A stretch of 64,000 nt of DNA. Source: Streptomyces sp. NBC_00271 (GTDB lineage Bacteria; Actinomycetota; Actinomycetes; Streptomycetales; Streptomycetaceae). A model generated the notes under the pieces. The model was not told where the DNA came from. It saw only the letters and a program-made list of their open reading frames with translations, and did no database searches. Position numbers and translations under genes: made by a program. The DNA lies in the NCBI RefSeq assembly GCF_036178845.1, contig NZ_CP108070.1, positions 7,130,001 through 7,194,000 on the forward strand. The letters run 5' to 3'. Shown piece after piece: positions 1-7,798 of this stretch (position 1 is the first letter of the stretch; the number at the start of each line of letters is the position of its first letter).

Positions 1-1373
1 GTGCCCGCACGGAGTTCGCGCGCGCAGGCCTCGATGTCCGCGAGGTAGGTGGCCCGGTCGCGGACGAGCCATGGTTCGGCGGCGAGGTCCGGCTCGGCCG
101 ACACGGGAGCGGGCGGTAACGGCTGCGGGTCGGGGCCGACGAAGGTGAGCTGGGCGAGTGCGCCGTCGAGCCAGTCGGTGGCCTCCCGGGTGGCCTGGGG
201 GGTGTCCTCGGCCACACAGACGGCGTAGGTGAAGCCCTCCTGGTGGTCCACCGCGATCAGCCGGTCGGCGAACAGCCAGCAGGCGTCGGGGGTTTCGGCC
301 CGGTGGCGGTTGGGGGAGCCGCAGTCGGCCTTGGTCTCGTACCCGAAGTAGCCGACGTATCCGCCGGTGAAGTCGAAGGGCAGCCCGGTGGCGTCCACGC
401 GGCGGTTCGCCAACTGCCGCTTGAGGTAGTCGAAGACGCTCGCCCGGACCTTGCGCGGCGGCCGGCCCGCCCGCTCGATCTCGCAACGGCCGCTCGTGAC
501 GTCGTACCGGACGAACTCCGACAGCGGCCCGGAGCCGTCACCGAAGAACGAGAACCGTGACCGCCCCTCCTCGACGCGCGCGCTGTCCAGCCAGAACGCC
601 CGCGGGGAGGCGGCGTACATGCGGGTGAAGGCGGCCTCCGCGTCGACGGCGGTGGCGATGCGGCGGGTGTGCAGCCGGTGGGCGGGGCGGACGGTCCGCG
701 CGGTGCGGGAGGGCGCGGCGGGGGCGGGGATGGCCGCCGCGGACGGGGTGACCGCGGTGTTCTTCGTACGGGTCTTGCGGGCGCGTTGCGCCGTGAGGTT
801 GCGGAAGTTCACGAGCATCCGGTGGCCGTACTCGGTCAGGACGGACTCCGGGTGGAACTGCACCCCCCACAGCGGCCGGGTGCGGTGCCGCAGTCCCATC
901 AGGACGCCGTCCTCGGACCAGGCCGTGGCTTCCAGCGTCCCGGGCAGCGGCTCGCGCACGGACAGTGAGTGGTAGCGGACCGCGGTGAAGTGCTGCGGCA
1001 GCCCCTGGAACAGGTCCCGCTCGTCGTGCCGGATTCTCGACAGATGCCCGTGCCGGGGCTCCGGGGCGGGCAGCACCCGGCCCCGCTCCCCGAGTGCGAT
1101 GCCCTGGTGGCCCAGGCAGACACCGAGCACCGGGATCGTGGACTCCGCGAGCACTCTGGCGCTGATCCCGAAGTCACGGGATTCGGCCGGGTGCCCCGGG
1201 CCCGGCGACACCACCACATTGTCGAATTCCGAGAGATCCGGAATTCTTCCGCCTGTTCCGTCGGGGGCGGCGTCGTTGAGGATCACCACCGGCTCCTCGC
1301 CGTTGACCTCGGCGATCAGTTGGAACAGGTTGTACGTGTACGAGTCGTAATTGTCGATGAGCAGGGTCTTCAC
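1..1373 (-). CDS. pabAB: Fused aminodeoxychorismate synthase PabA-PabB, 3' end beyond the window
   Basis: Predicted to make 4-amino-4-deoxychorismate from chorismate and glutamine, the first step to p-aminobenzoate. The first ~200 residues are a class I glutamine amidotransferase: it begins KTLLIDNYDSYTYN and has the nucleophile Cys in GVCLGHQG and the His-Glu pair in QFHPES. An Ala/Pro/Thr-rich linker (~residues 200-230) leads into a PabB chorismate-binding half (GGYVGYFGYE and following), which is cut off by the left edge. The GTG start at 1373 follows AAGGGAGG at good spacing. Single-chain PabA-PabB fusions occur in streptomycete secondary metabolism (chloramphenicol, candicidin and pristinamycin types) rather than ordinary folate synthesis, so an accessory role is likely. 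It lies 30 bp downstream of the ABM-protein gene on the same strand. An anthranilate-type activity is less likely but not excluded without the C-terminal half. Confidence 0.9.
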   Translation of the reverse strand, partial: MKTLLIDNYDSYTYNLFQLIAEVNGEEPVVILNDAAPDGTGGRIPDLSEFDNVVVSPGPGHPAESRDFGISARVLAESTIPVLGVCLGHQGIALGERGRVLPAPEPRHGHLSRIRHDERDLFQGLPQHFTAVRYHSLSVREPLPGTLEATAWSEDGVLMGLRHRTRPLWGVQFHPESVLTEYGHRMLVNFRNLTAQRARKTRTKNTAVTPSAAAIPAPAAPSRTARTVRPAHRLHTRRIATAVDAEAAFTRMYAASPRAFWLDSARVEEGRSRFSFFGDGSGPLSEFVRYDVTSGRCEIERAGRPPRKVRASVFDYLKRQLANRRVDATGLPFDFTGGYVGYFGYETKADCGSPNRHRAETPDACWLFADRLIAVDHQEGFTYAVCVAEDTPQATREATDWLDGALAQLTFVGPDPQPLPPAPVSAEPDLAAEPWLVRDRATYLADIEACARELRAG

Positions 1374-1403
1374 CCGCCCACCTCCCTTTGATCGTTCTCG
1401 GGC

Positions 1404-1991
1404 CTACGCGGTCCGTCTTTTGTGGCGTCCGCGGAGCGCCTGGAGCGGTGGGTACAGCCATTTCTTGAAGAATCGCTGAAGGCGCGGCATGAGAATCCAG
1501 GTGACGAGGGCCGTCACACACAGACACAGCAGCAGCGTTCGGATGAGCGGATTGAGACCGCCGAGATACGGAATCACGAGCAGATTGAATAAGAGCACCG
1601 GTGGGAAAACCGCGCTCATATTAATGAACCACAGCTTCCATTTCGCGGGCGGGATCGGTGCCGGCGGCGGTTTCGGCGCGCCGGTCTGGGCGTCGAACCA
1701 GCTCTTGGAACCTCGCACGCTCCGCCGGCCCGTCTCCCGGGCGAACGGGTCCGCCCGGGTGGCCCACTGCGCCCGGATGATCGAGTCTTCCCAGGCCAGG
1801 GCTGACCCTTCGCTGTCGAAGCGGTAGACCACATGCCACTCCGCCTCTCCGTCGGCAAGTACACCACCCCCCAGGAAGCCCGGTTCGCGCGAGCTCGCCC
1901 GCAGCACGGCCCACCCCCAGGAGTGGAAGTCGGTCTCGCGGCCCGGGATCACGTGATACGCCACGGTGACGGTTACGGGATTCCTGGTCAC
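1404..1991 (-). CDS. ABM-domain (antibiotic biosynthesis monooxygenase-like) membrane protein
   Basis: Protein of 195 residues. Residues ~1-95 look like a ferredoxin-like ABM/monooxygenase domain (TVTVAYHVIPGRE, then WGWAVLRASSREPGFLGGGV and EWHVVYRFDS). Two hydrophobic segments follow (~118-140 and ~145-165) and a basic tail ends in RHKRRTA. This architecture, a soluble ABM domain with two C-terminal membrane helices, matches the COG3224-type group whose function is unknown. The GTG start at 1991 is chosen because the fold begins there; an in-frame ATG at 2096 would add an unlikely polar leader. It is probably co-transcribed with the PabA-PabB fusion downstream and divergent from the DUF3050 gene. 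The enzyme activity, if any, cannot be told from sequence. Confidence 0.8.
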   Translation of the reverse strand: MTRNPVTVTVAYHVIPGRETDFHSWGWAVLRASSREPGFLGGGVLADGEAEWHVVYRFDSEGSALAWEDSIIRAQWATRADPFARETGRRSVRGSKSWFDAQTGAPKPPPAPIPPAKWKLWFINMSAVFPPVLLFNLLVIPYLGGLNPLIRTLLLCLCVTALVTWILMPRLQRFFKKWLYPPLQALRGRHKRRTA

Positions 1992-2225
1992 GCCACCGAG
2001 TACGGAAAGCGCATACAGCGCGTTCAAATCTTCAACGAAGTTTCTTGAGTGTCCGGATCGTGACCGTTTGTTTATCTTTTGGTTATCTTGACACATTCTG
2101 TCGATCGATACTCCTGGTAACTCTCCCGTAATTTCAGAAAGTGCTTGCGAGACCCTTCGATAAAGCTGCACGATCGCCATCCGCCGCGCGTTGTGGCCCC
2201 CATCTGCCACCAAGAAGGAGATCCC
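1992..2225. promoter_or_regulatory. Divergent promoter region between the ABM gene and the DUF3050 gene
   Basis: This 234-bp gap is clearly more AT-rich than its surroundings, especially 2040-2130, as expected for a divergent promoter. It contains a TTGACA hexamer at 2088-2093 on the plus strand and the short palindrome TCGATCGA just after. I could not pair these into a convincing -35/-10 set. The AAGAAGGAG ribosome site of the DUF3050 gene ends the region. Confidence 0.5.
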
Positions 2226-3005
2226 ATGTCCAGGTACGACTGGAATATGAACCACGAGGGAATCGAGCGGGCGCGTTCCGTGATCGAACCCGCACGGAAG
2301 GAGGTCACCACCCACCCGATTTACCAGCGGATAAACAGCCGGGAGGACATGGCGACGTTCATGGCGCACCATGTGTTCGCGGTATGGGACTTCATGTCGC
2401 TCCTGAAGTCCCTCCAACGGGAACTGACCTGCGTCGACGTCCCCTGGGTGCCGCGCGGCACGGAGGTGAGCCGGCGCCTGATCAACGACATCGTCCTGGT
2501 CGAGGAGAGCGACGAACTGAACGGCGGCTTCACCAGCCATTTCGAGCTGTACCGCGCGGGCATGACCGAGGCGGACGCCGACGCGACCAGGATCGACACC
2601 TTCCTCGCCCTGGTCACCGAGGGCCACGACGTGCCCTCGGCACTCCGCGTCTCCCAAGTCCCCGCGCCGGCCGCCGAGTTCGTCCGCACCACCTTCGAGA
2701 TCATCTCGGACCGGCCGCTGCACTGCCGGGCGGCCGCGTTCGCCCTCTCCCGGGAGGACCTCATCCCCGACATGTTCGACCAGGTCATCAAGAAGGAGGG
2801 CACCGACCGCTTCCCGCTCTTCTGCGACTACCTGGCCCGACATATCGAGGTCGACGGCGAGGAACACACCCCCATGGCCATGCAAATGGTGGCCGACCTC
2901 TGCGGCACGGACGACACGCGCTGGCAGGAGGCGGTCGAAACGGCGACGCTGGCCCTCGAGGCGAGGGTCCGGTTGTGGGACGGGATCGTGGAGGCGATGG
3001 CCTGA
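2226..3005 (+). CDS. DUF3050 protein, candidate heme-oxygenase-like diiron oxidase
   Basis: Protein of 259 residues with the DUF3050 signature [20 protein letters not shown] (45-64) and TCVDVPWVP near 68-76. It is all-helical with no membrane segment. Potential metal ligands: Glu93, Glu94 or Glu97 with His105 in the helix VEESDEL...SHFELY, and His206-x3-Asp210-x3-His214 in [10 protein letters not shown]. The latter resembles the third-helix H-x3-D-x2/3-H motif of heme-oxygenase-like diiron oxidases and oxygenases (SznF, UndA, CADD type). That DUF3050 is such an oxidase is inference; I know of no settled reaction for the family. The ATG at 2226 follows AAGGAG. It is divergent from a PabA-PabB fusion and an ABM protein, so a substrate derived from aminodeoxychorismate or p-aminobenzoate is possible. 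Confidence 0.85.
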   Translation: MSRYDWNMNHEGIERARSVIEPARKEVTTHPIYQRINSREDMATFMAHHVFAVWDFMSLLKSLQRELTCVDVPWVPRGTEVSRRLINDIVLVEESDELNGGFTSHFELYRAGMTEADADATRIDTFLALVTEGHDVPSALRVSQVPAPAAEFVRTTFEIISDRPLHCRAAAFALSREDLIPDMFDQVIKKEGTDRFPLFCDYLARHIEVDGEEHTPMAMQMVADLCGTDDTRWQEAVETATLALEARVRLWDGIVEAMA

Positions 3006-3021
3006 GGCCCCGGACAACGGT

Positions 3022-3050
3022 TGTGCCCCCGACCGGGGGGCGGGGGCACA
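3022..3050. terminator. Bidirectional hairpin terminator
   Basis: A perfect 10-bp stem (TGTGCCCCCG at 3022-3031 with CGGGGGCACA at 3041-3050) and a 9-nt loop lie between the convergent DUF3050 gene and the gene ending at 3090. There is no T-run, as is usual in Streptomyces. Confidence 0.7.
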
Positions 3051-3089
3051 GGTGGTGGCGACGGGACTCCAACTCGGTGAAGCGCTCAG

Positions 3090-3698
3090 TCAGCGCCCCG
3101 TAAGCCAGTCCGCCAAGTCGTAGACCGCACGACAGTAGGGATCGTCGGCGTTCTTCCGCATGCGCTCCAACTCCCCCGTTTCCAGGAGGATCGGAAGTAC
3201 GGCGTGCGTTCCTGTGACGCCAACGACAACAGAGCCTTCATCGTCTCGGCGGGCGAAGGCCGCCGCTGCGGCCTGCAGTGCGTCCGAGAGGTGGAACCGC
3301 GGCCGGCCGACGAAGTCGTGGACAGCGGCGGAGGCGTCGATCACGGGGATTCCGAAGGCGTCGCGCGACTCCTCCCCGACCTCGCGTTCGGGGCAGTCGG
3401 CCAGTACGTCGCGCAGGGCGGCCGCGAGGTCTCCTGGCGGGATGTTCGCGCCGTATGCGTCCGTGAGTGGCAGGTCGAAGGCGACGGACGAGTCCAGTTG
3501 CTGCCCGTCCCACAGAACGACCCGGCCGACGCCGCGTCGATCCGGGGCATTCACGACACCCCGTACGAGCCGAACTTCCTGCTCGATCGCGAACGCCGTG
3601 ACGCGGCCCGGCATTTCATGTGCCGGCTGCGCATGTAGATCGGACAGGCCCGCGTCGTCCCACGTCAGGGCGACGAACTTCCCGGCCCGCCCCGTCAC
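3090..3698 (-). CDS. Conserved-looking protein of unknown function
   Basis: A 202-residue soluble protein that I do not recognise. It starts TGRAGKFVALTWDDAG, is rich in Asp/Glu, and has no signal peptide or membrane helix. The GTG start at 3698 overlaps the stop of the upstream transporter gene (GTGA), with GGAGGGG as ribosome site, so the two are translationally coupled. The coupling suggests a job linked to the DMT transporter, but the sequence gives no catalytic motif. Codon use is normal for the window. Confidence 0.75.
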   Translation of the reverse strand: MTGRAGKFVALTWDDAGLSDLHAQPAHEMPGRVTAFAIEQEVRLVRGVVNAPDRRGVGRVVLWDGQQLDSSVAFDLPLTDAYGANIPPGDLAAALRDVLADCPEREVGEESRDAFGIPVIDASAAVHDFVGRPRFHLSDALQAAAAAFARRDDEGSVVVGVTGTHAVLPILLETGELERMRKNADDPYCRAVYDLADWLTGR

Positions 3699-4558
3699 CC
3701 CTCCTCCACCGGCTCCTTCGCCGGTTCTTCCACCGGCGCCTCCCCGAACCGTGCCAGTGCCAACGCGCCCGCCACCGCCACCGCGAACCCCAGTACCGCC
3801 AGCCAGGCCAGGCCCTCGCGGGTGCGGTCGCCCAGCCAGATCACCCCCACCAGGGCCGGTCCGACGGTCTCGCCGATGATCAGACCGGCCGTGGCCGTCG
3901 TCACCGAGCCGCGCTGCAGCGCCGAGGTCAGCAGGATGAACGCGGCGCCTCCGCCGATGAGCAGCGCGTACGTCGCCGGGTTGGTCAGCAGCGTGGCGGG
4001 CGCGAGGTCGTCGATCAGTCGTACCGAGACCTCTACGACCCCGAAACCGAACCCGGCCCCGAGCCCGAGGACCAACGCCCGGCCCCGCCCGGACATCCGC
4101 CCGCCCACCAGACCGAGCAGCAGCACCACCACCGCGGTCCCCAGCATCCAGTACTTCAGCGTCATGGACCCGGCCTCGCCGCCCTCCGTCCCGGACGCCA
4201 GCCCGAGCATCGCCAGCCCCGCGCACACCACCCCCACCGCGGCCCACTCCACCCCGCTCAACCGCACCTGCAGCAGCCGCGCGGCGACCACCGCCGTCAC
4301 CGCGAGGCTCGCCGCCAGCGCCGCCCCGACCGCGTAGATGGGGATGGAGCGAAGTGCCGCGATCTGCAACAGGAAGCCCAGCCCGTCCAGCGCGAGGCCC
4401 GCGAGATACCTCCACTGCCGCAGCGCGCGCAGCAGCAGCGCCGCGTCCCCGCCCGAGCCGCCACTGTCGGCCGCCGCCCGCGCGGCGATCGCCTGCAACA
4501 CCGTCGCCGTACCGAAGCAGACCGCCGCACCAAGTGCGCACACCATTCCAAAGAGCAC
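3695..4558 (-). CDS. EamA/DMT-family integral membrane transporter
   Basis: About ten hydrophobic helices in 287 residues, starting LFGMVCALGAAVCFGTATVL, with the internal two-fold repeat typical of drug/metabolite transporters (EamA). The C-terminus is a short cytoplasmic tail with EEP/KEP repeats. The substrate cannot be inferred. The GTG at 4558 is chosen because the first helix begins there; ATG at 4546 is an alternative, and neither has a strong ribosome site. A longer in-frame reading to 4789 would overlap the divergent lipoprotein gene and has no membrane character, so I reject it. It overlaps the downstream unknown gene by 4 bp. Confidence 0.85.
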   Translation of the reverse strand: MLFGMVCALGAAVCFGTATVLQAIAARAAADSGGSGGDAALLLRALRQWRYLAGLALDGLGFLLQIAALRSIPIYAVGAALAASLAVTAVVAARLLQVRLSGVEWAAVGVVCAGLAMLGLASGTEGGEAGSMTLKYWMLGTAVVVLLLGLVGGRMSGRGRALVLGLGAGFGFGVVEVSVRLIDDLAPATLLTNPATYALLIGGGAAFILLTSALQRGSVTTATAGLIIGETVGPALVGVIWLGDRTREGLAWLAVLGFAVAVAGALALARFGEAPVEEPAKEPVEEG

Positions 4559-4688
4559 GAAGTGACTGTAGGGGACGCCGAAAAGGAGGGGGTTGCCGCC
4601 CACCTGTCTCAGCCGTTCTCTAATCTGATCGCTTGCGCCCAGCAGGGTGCTCAGCAGGACGCACTGTGACAACAACGGGGGATCGAAA

Positions 4689-5048
4689 ATGGCGGACACA
4701 CGACGGCAACTGCGCTCGGGCACGGTCGTACTCGGCGGCATGGGACTCCTCGCGGCGGCCCTCACCGCCTGCTCCTCGGATCCGGACAAGCGCTGTGTCG
4801 ACCGCGACAGCTACACCTCGCTCAAGGGCTACAAGGTCGTCGCCGACAAGAACTGCAAGACCACCAAAACCACCAAGACCTCGGTCAGCAGCGGCTGGTA
4901 CTACGGCGGCAAGAAGAAGGGCAGCTGGATCGACGGCGGCTCCTTCACCAAGGCGAGCAAGGGATCCGGCAGCAGCACCAGCGGCGGCAGCCACCACTCC
5001 GTCGACCGCGGCGGCTTCGGCAGCGGCAAGGGCAGCTCCGGCGGCTGA
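4689..5048 (+). CDS. YgiB-like small lipoprotein
   Basis: Protein of 119 residues with a signal peptide and lipobox (LTAC, Cys near residue 25), then a Lys-rich stretch (SYTSLKGYKVVADKNCKTTK) and a Gly/Ser-rich tail ending GGFGSGKGSSGG. The layout (lipobox, short conserved core, low-complexity glycine tail) and its position directly before an ATP-grasp ligase resemble the enterobacterial YgiB (DUF1190)-YgiC pair. The ATG at 4689 follows GGGGGA. It is probably exported and anchored to the outer face of the membrane. It may be a target or partner of the ligase encoded next door; this is inferred from gene order only. Confidence 0.8.
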   Translation: MADTRRQLRSGTVVLGGMGLLAAALTACSSDPDKRCVDRDSYTSLKGYKVVADKNCKTTKTTKTSVSSGWYYGGKKKGSWIDGGSFTKASKGSGSSTSGGSHHSVDRGGFGSGKGSSGG

Positions 5049-5124
5049 GCGACGCGACACCACGTCACCTCACCTCACCCGTAGCCGTAGGCCGCGCGCC
5101 CAGCACCGATCGGACCCGTACGCC

Positions 5125-6312
5125 ATGGAACGCCGCACCATCGAGCCCCGCGTCGGCTGGCAGCAGATCGTCGAGCAACAGGGCCTCATCTACCCCCTGA
5201 CCCGCTACCCGGACGACTCCCTGCGCCCCTACTGGGACGAGAGCGCGTACTACGCCTTCTCGCTCCCGGAGGTGGAGGCGCTGGAGGAGGTCGTCGAGGA
5301 ACTGCACCGCATGTGCCTGGCGGCGGCCGAGTACATCGTCACGGAGAACCGTTTCGCCGACCTCGGCATCACCGACCCGCGCGTCGTGCGGGCGGTCGCC
5401 GAGGCCTGGCGGCGCCGCGCCGAACTCCCGTCCGTCTACGGCCGTTTCGACCTGCGCTACGACGGCACGGGCCCCGCCAAGATGCTGGAGTACAACGCCG
5501 ACACCCCGACGTCCCTCGTCGAGGCGGCGAGCCCCCAGTGGTTCTGGATGGAGGACCGTTTCCCCGGCGCCGACCAGTGGAACTCCCTGCACGAACGCCT
5601 CGTCGCCGCCTGGAAGAAGCAGGCCGCCCTCCTCCCGCCGGGCAGCCCCCTCTACTTCGCGCACTCCGCCGACGACGAACTCGGCGAGGACCTGATGACC
5701 GTCGCGTACCTGAAAGAGACGGCGGAACAGGCAGGGCTCGACACCGACTGGATCTCGGTGGAGGAGATCGGCTGGGACCCCCTCTCCGACCGCTTCGTCG
5801 ACAACCAGCTCCGTTTCATCCGCAGCTGCTTCAAGCTCTACCCCTGGGAGTGGCTCACCACCGACCGCTTCGCCGACCACGTCCTGGACACCCTCGACAA
5901 CGGCGGCGGTACGGGCACGACCCTGTGGATCGAGCCCGCCTGGAAGATGCTCCTCAGCAACAAGGCCCTCCTCGCCGTGCTCTGGGAGCTGTACCCGGGC
6001 CACCCCAACCTCCTCCCCGCCCACCTCGACGGACCCCGGGAGCTGGCCACCACCCAGGGGTACGTCGCCAAGCCGCTCCTCGGCCGCGAGGGCGCCGGGG
6101 TGACGGTGCACGCGCCCGGCGCCGCCCCCGTCGTACGCGAGGACGAGCCCTGCTGCTACCAGGAACTGGCCCCCCTTCCCTCCTTCGACGGCAACCATGT
6201 CGTCCTCGGCGCCTGGGTCGTGGACGGCGAGTCGGCGGGGCTCGGCATCCGCGAGTCGTCCGGGCTGATCACGGACGAGTACGCCCGCTTTTTGCCCCAC
6301 GTGATCCTCTAG
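5125..6312 (+). CDS. Glutathionylspermidine synthase-like ATP-grasp ligase (YgiC family)
   Basis: Protein of 395 residues matching the C-terminal synthetase domain family of glutathionylspermidine synthase: YPLTRYPDDSLRPYWDESAYY at the start, RFDLRYDGTGPAKMLEYNAD (substrate/Mg region) near 110-135, LWIEPAWKMLLSNKALLA near 270-287, and AKPLLGREGAGV as the ATP-grasp loop near 318-329. The amidase half of true glutathionylspermidine synthase is absent, as in YgiC/YjfC. These enzymes ligate an amine to a carboxylate with ATP; the real substrate is unknown. It lies 76 bp after the YgiB-like lipoprotein and is probably in the same transcript. The ATG at 5125 starts the conserved region. Confidence 0.88.
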   Translation: MERRTIEPRVGWQQIVEQQGLIYPLTRYPDDSLRPYWDESAYYAFSLPEVEALEEVVEELHRMCLAAAEYIVTENRFADLGITDPRVVRAVAEAWRRRAELPSVYGRFDLRYDGTGPAKMLEYNADTPTSLVEAASPQWFWMEDRFPGADQWNSLHERLVAAWKKQAALLPPGSPLYFAHSADDELGEDLMTVAYLKETAEQAGLDTDWISVEEIGWDPLSDRFVDNQLRFIRSCFKLYPWEWLTTDRFADHVLDTLDNGGGTGTTLWIEPAWKMLLSNKALLAVLWELYPGHPNLLPAHLDGPRELATTQGYVAKPLLGREGAGVTVHAPGAAPVVREDEPCCYQELAPLPSFDGNHVVLGAWVVDGESAGLGIRESSGLITDEYARFLPHVIL

Positions 6313-6342
6313 CCAGGGCCTGTCCGGCCGGACAGCCCCTGG
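6313..6342. terminator. Hairpin terminator between convergent genes
   Basis: CCAGGGCCTGTCC (6313-6325) pairs with GGACAGCCCCTGG (6330-6342) across a GGCC loop, with one C-C mismatch. It sits in the 34-bp gap between the convergent ligase and aminotransferase genes and can serve both. Confidence 0.75.
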
Positions 6343-6346
6343 GCGC

Positions 6347-7555
6347 TCAGTCGGCGCCGAGCACCGCACGCAGCTGAGCCAGCCCCCAGTCCAGGTCCTC
6401 CTTGCTGATGACCAGCGGCGGGGCGATCCGGACCGTGACCCCGTGGGTGTCCTTGACCAGGACACCCCGGTCCATCAGCCGCTCGGAGATCTCGCGTCCC
6501 GTGCCGTACTCGGGGGCGATGTCGACGCCCGCCCACAGCCCCCGCCCGCGCACCGCCGTGACATGCCCCGAGCCCGTCAGCAGCCCCAGCTCCCGGTGTA
6601 GGTGGTCACCCAGTTCCGCGGCGCGCCGCTGGTACTCGCCCGACCGCAGCATCGCGATCACCTCGAGCGCCACCGCGCAGGCCAGCGGGTTCCCGCCGAA
6701 CGTCGACCCGTGCTCACCGGGCCGGAACACCCCGAGCACCTCCCTGCTCGCCACCACCGCCGACACCGGTACGACCCCGCCCCCGAGCGCCTTGCCCAGT
6801 ACGTACACGTCCGGCACCACGCCCTCGTGCTCGCACGCGAAGGTGCGGCCCGTGCGGCCCAGCCCGGACTGGATCTCGTCCGCGACGAAGAGGACGTTCC
6901 GCTCGCGCGTCACGTCCCGCACCCCGGCGAGGTAGCCGGGCGGCGGCACCAGCACGCCCGCCTCGCCTTGGATCGGCTCCAGCAGCACCGCGACCGTCTC
7001 CTCGGTGACCGCCGCCCGCAGCGCGGCCAGGTCCCCGTACGGCACGATGTCGAAGCCCGGCGTGAACGGCCCGAAGTCCGTCCGCGCCTCCGCGTCCGTG
7101 GAGAAGCTGATGAGTGTCGTCGTACGGCCGTGGAAGTTGTCGCTCGCCACGACGATCCTCGCGCGGCCGTCGGGGACGCCCTTGACGCGGTACCCCCACT
7201 TCCTGGCCGTCTTCACGGCGGTCTCCACCGCCTCCGCACCCGTGTTCATCGGCAGCACCATCTCCATGCCGCACAGCTGCGCGAGCTGCGCGCAGAAGTC
7301 GGCGAACCGGTCGTGGTGGAAGGCCCGCGAGGTCAGCGTCACCCGCTCCAGCTGCGCCTTCGCCGCGTCGAGCAGCCTTCGGTTGCCGTGGCCGAAGTTC
7401 AGCGCCGAGTAGCCGGCCAGCAGGTCGAGGAAGCGGCGGCCCTCGACGTCCGTCATCCAGGCCCCGTCCGCCGTCGCCACGACGACCGGCAGCGGGTGGT
7501 AGTTGTGCGCGCCGTGCGCGTCGGCCGAGGCGATGAGTCGTTCGGTGGTGGTCAC
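6347..7555 (-). CDS. rocD: Ornithine aminotransferase
   Basis: A 402-residue class III PLP aminotransferase. It converts L-ornithine and 2-oxoglutarate to glutamate-5-semialdehyde and glutamate (arginine/ornithine catabolism). Visible features: HNYHPLPVVV at the N-terminus, LNFGHGNRR, the cofactor-contact MNTGAEAVETAVK (near 104-116), VADEIQSGLGRTG, and the Schiff-base lysine in VYVLGKALGGG. The C-terminal RIAPPLVISKEDLDW is typical of OAT rather than acetylornithine aminotransferase. GTG start at 7555 with CGGAG upstream. It stands alone here, without the dimethylargininase or arginase gene that often accompanies rocD, and is divergent from glyA. Confidence 0.93.
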   Translation of the reverse strand: MTTTERLIASADAHGAHNYHPLPVVVATADGAWMTDVEGRRFLDLLAGYSALNFGHGNRRLLDAAKAQLERVTLTSRAFHHDRFADFCAQLAQLCGMEMVLPMNTGAEAVETAVKTARKWGYRVKGVPDGRARIVVASDNFHGRTTTLISFSTDAEARTDFGPFTPGFDIVPYGDLAALRAAVTEETVAVLLEPIQGEAGVLVPPPGYLAGVRDVTRERNVLFVADEIQSGLGRTGRTFACEHEGVVPDVYVLGKALGGGVVPVSAVVASREVLGVFRPGEHGSTFGGNPLACAVALEVIAMLRSGEYQRRAAELGDHLHRELGLLTGSGHVTAVRGRGLWAGVDIAPEYGTGREISERLMDRGVLVKDTHGVTVRIAPPLVISKEDLDWGLAQLRAVLGAD

Positions 7556-7682
7556 GGAATCTCCGTTTCCTGCAGCCCAGGGATCGCTGCCGCACGGGGG
7601 TCTGGCTCGTGGCTCCCTTCATATCGTCGCTCGCATGGTGGACGAGGGAACCCGGCGATCCGGCGCGCCCGGTAGGCTGGCG

Positions 7683-7766
7683 ACGGGCCGTGACTGGCGC
7701 GCTGGGATGGGATCGACCATCGGGGAGCGGCCCGTGAACTGTGTGCCGTGCGCCTGGGCCGACCCG
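7683..7766 (+). ncRNA. ZTP/ZMP riboswitch (pfl motif) upstream of glyA
   Basis: The conserved parts are visible in order. GGGCC (7685-7689) pairs with GGCCC (7729-7733) and encloses GTGACTGGCG (7690-7699). A CGGGGAGCGG segment lies at 7721-7730. After a short linker comes the pseudoknot strand GCGCCTGGGCC (7750-7760). This matches the pfl-class aptamer that binds ZTP/ZMP, the purine intermediates that accumulate when 10-formyl-tetrahydrofolate runs low. It ends ~32 nt before the glyA start, so control is probably by access to the CCGGAGG ribosome site or by early termination. The gene placement (serine hydroxymethyltransferase, one-carbon supply) is exactly what is known for this class. Confidence 0.9.
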
Positions 7767-7798
7767 TGAACGCTGAACGCCACGTCCGGAGGCCGTCC

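Noticed and set aside
1404..3017. 537-residue minus-strand frame covering both the ABM gene and the DUF3050 gene
   Set aside because: Only its last ~195 residues are protein-like; the rest is antisense to the DUF3050 gene and crosses the AT-rich promoter region.
3090..4541. 483-residue minus-strand frame covering the unknown gene and part of the DMT transporter
   Set aside because: Its first half is a Gly/Arg-rich out-of-frame reading of the transporter; only the part from GTG 3698 is real.
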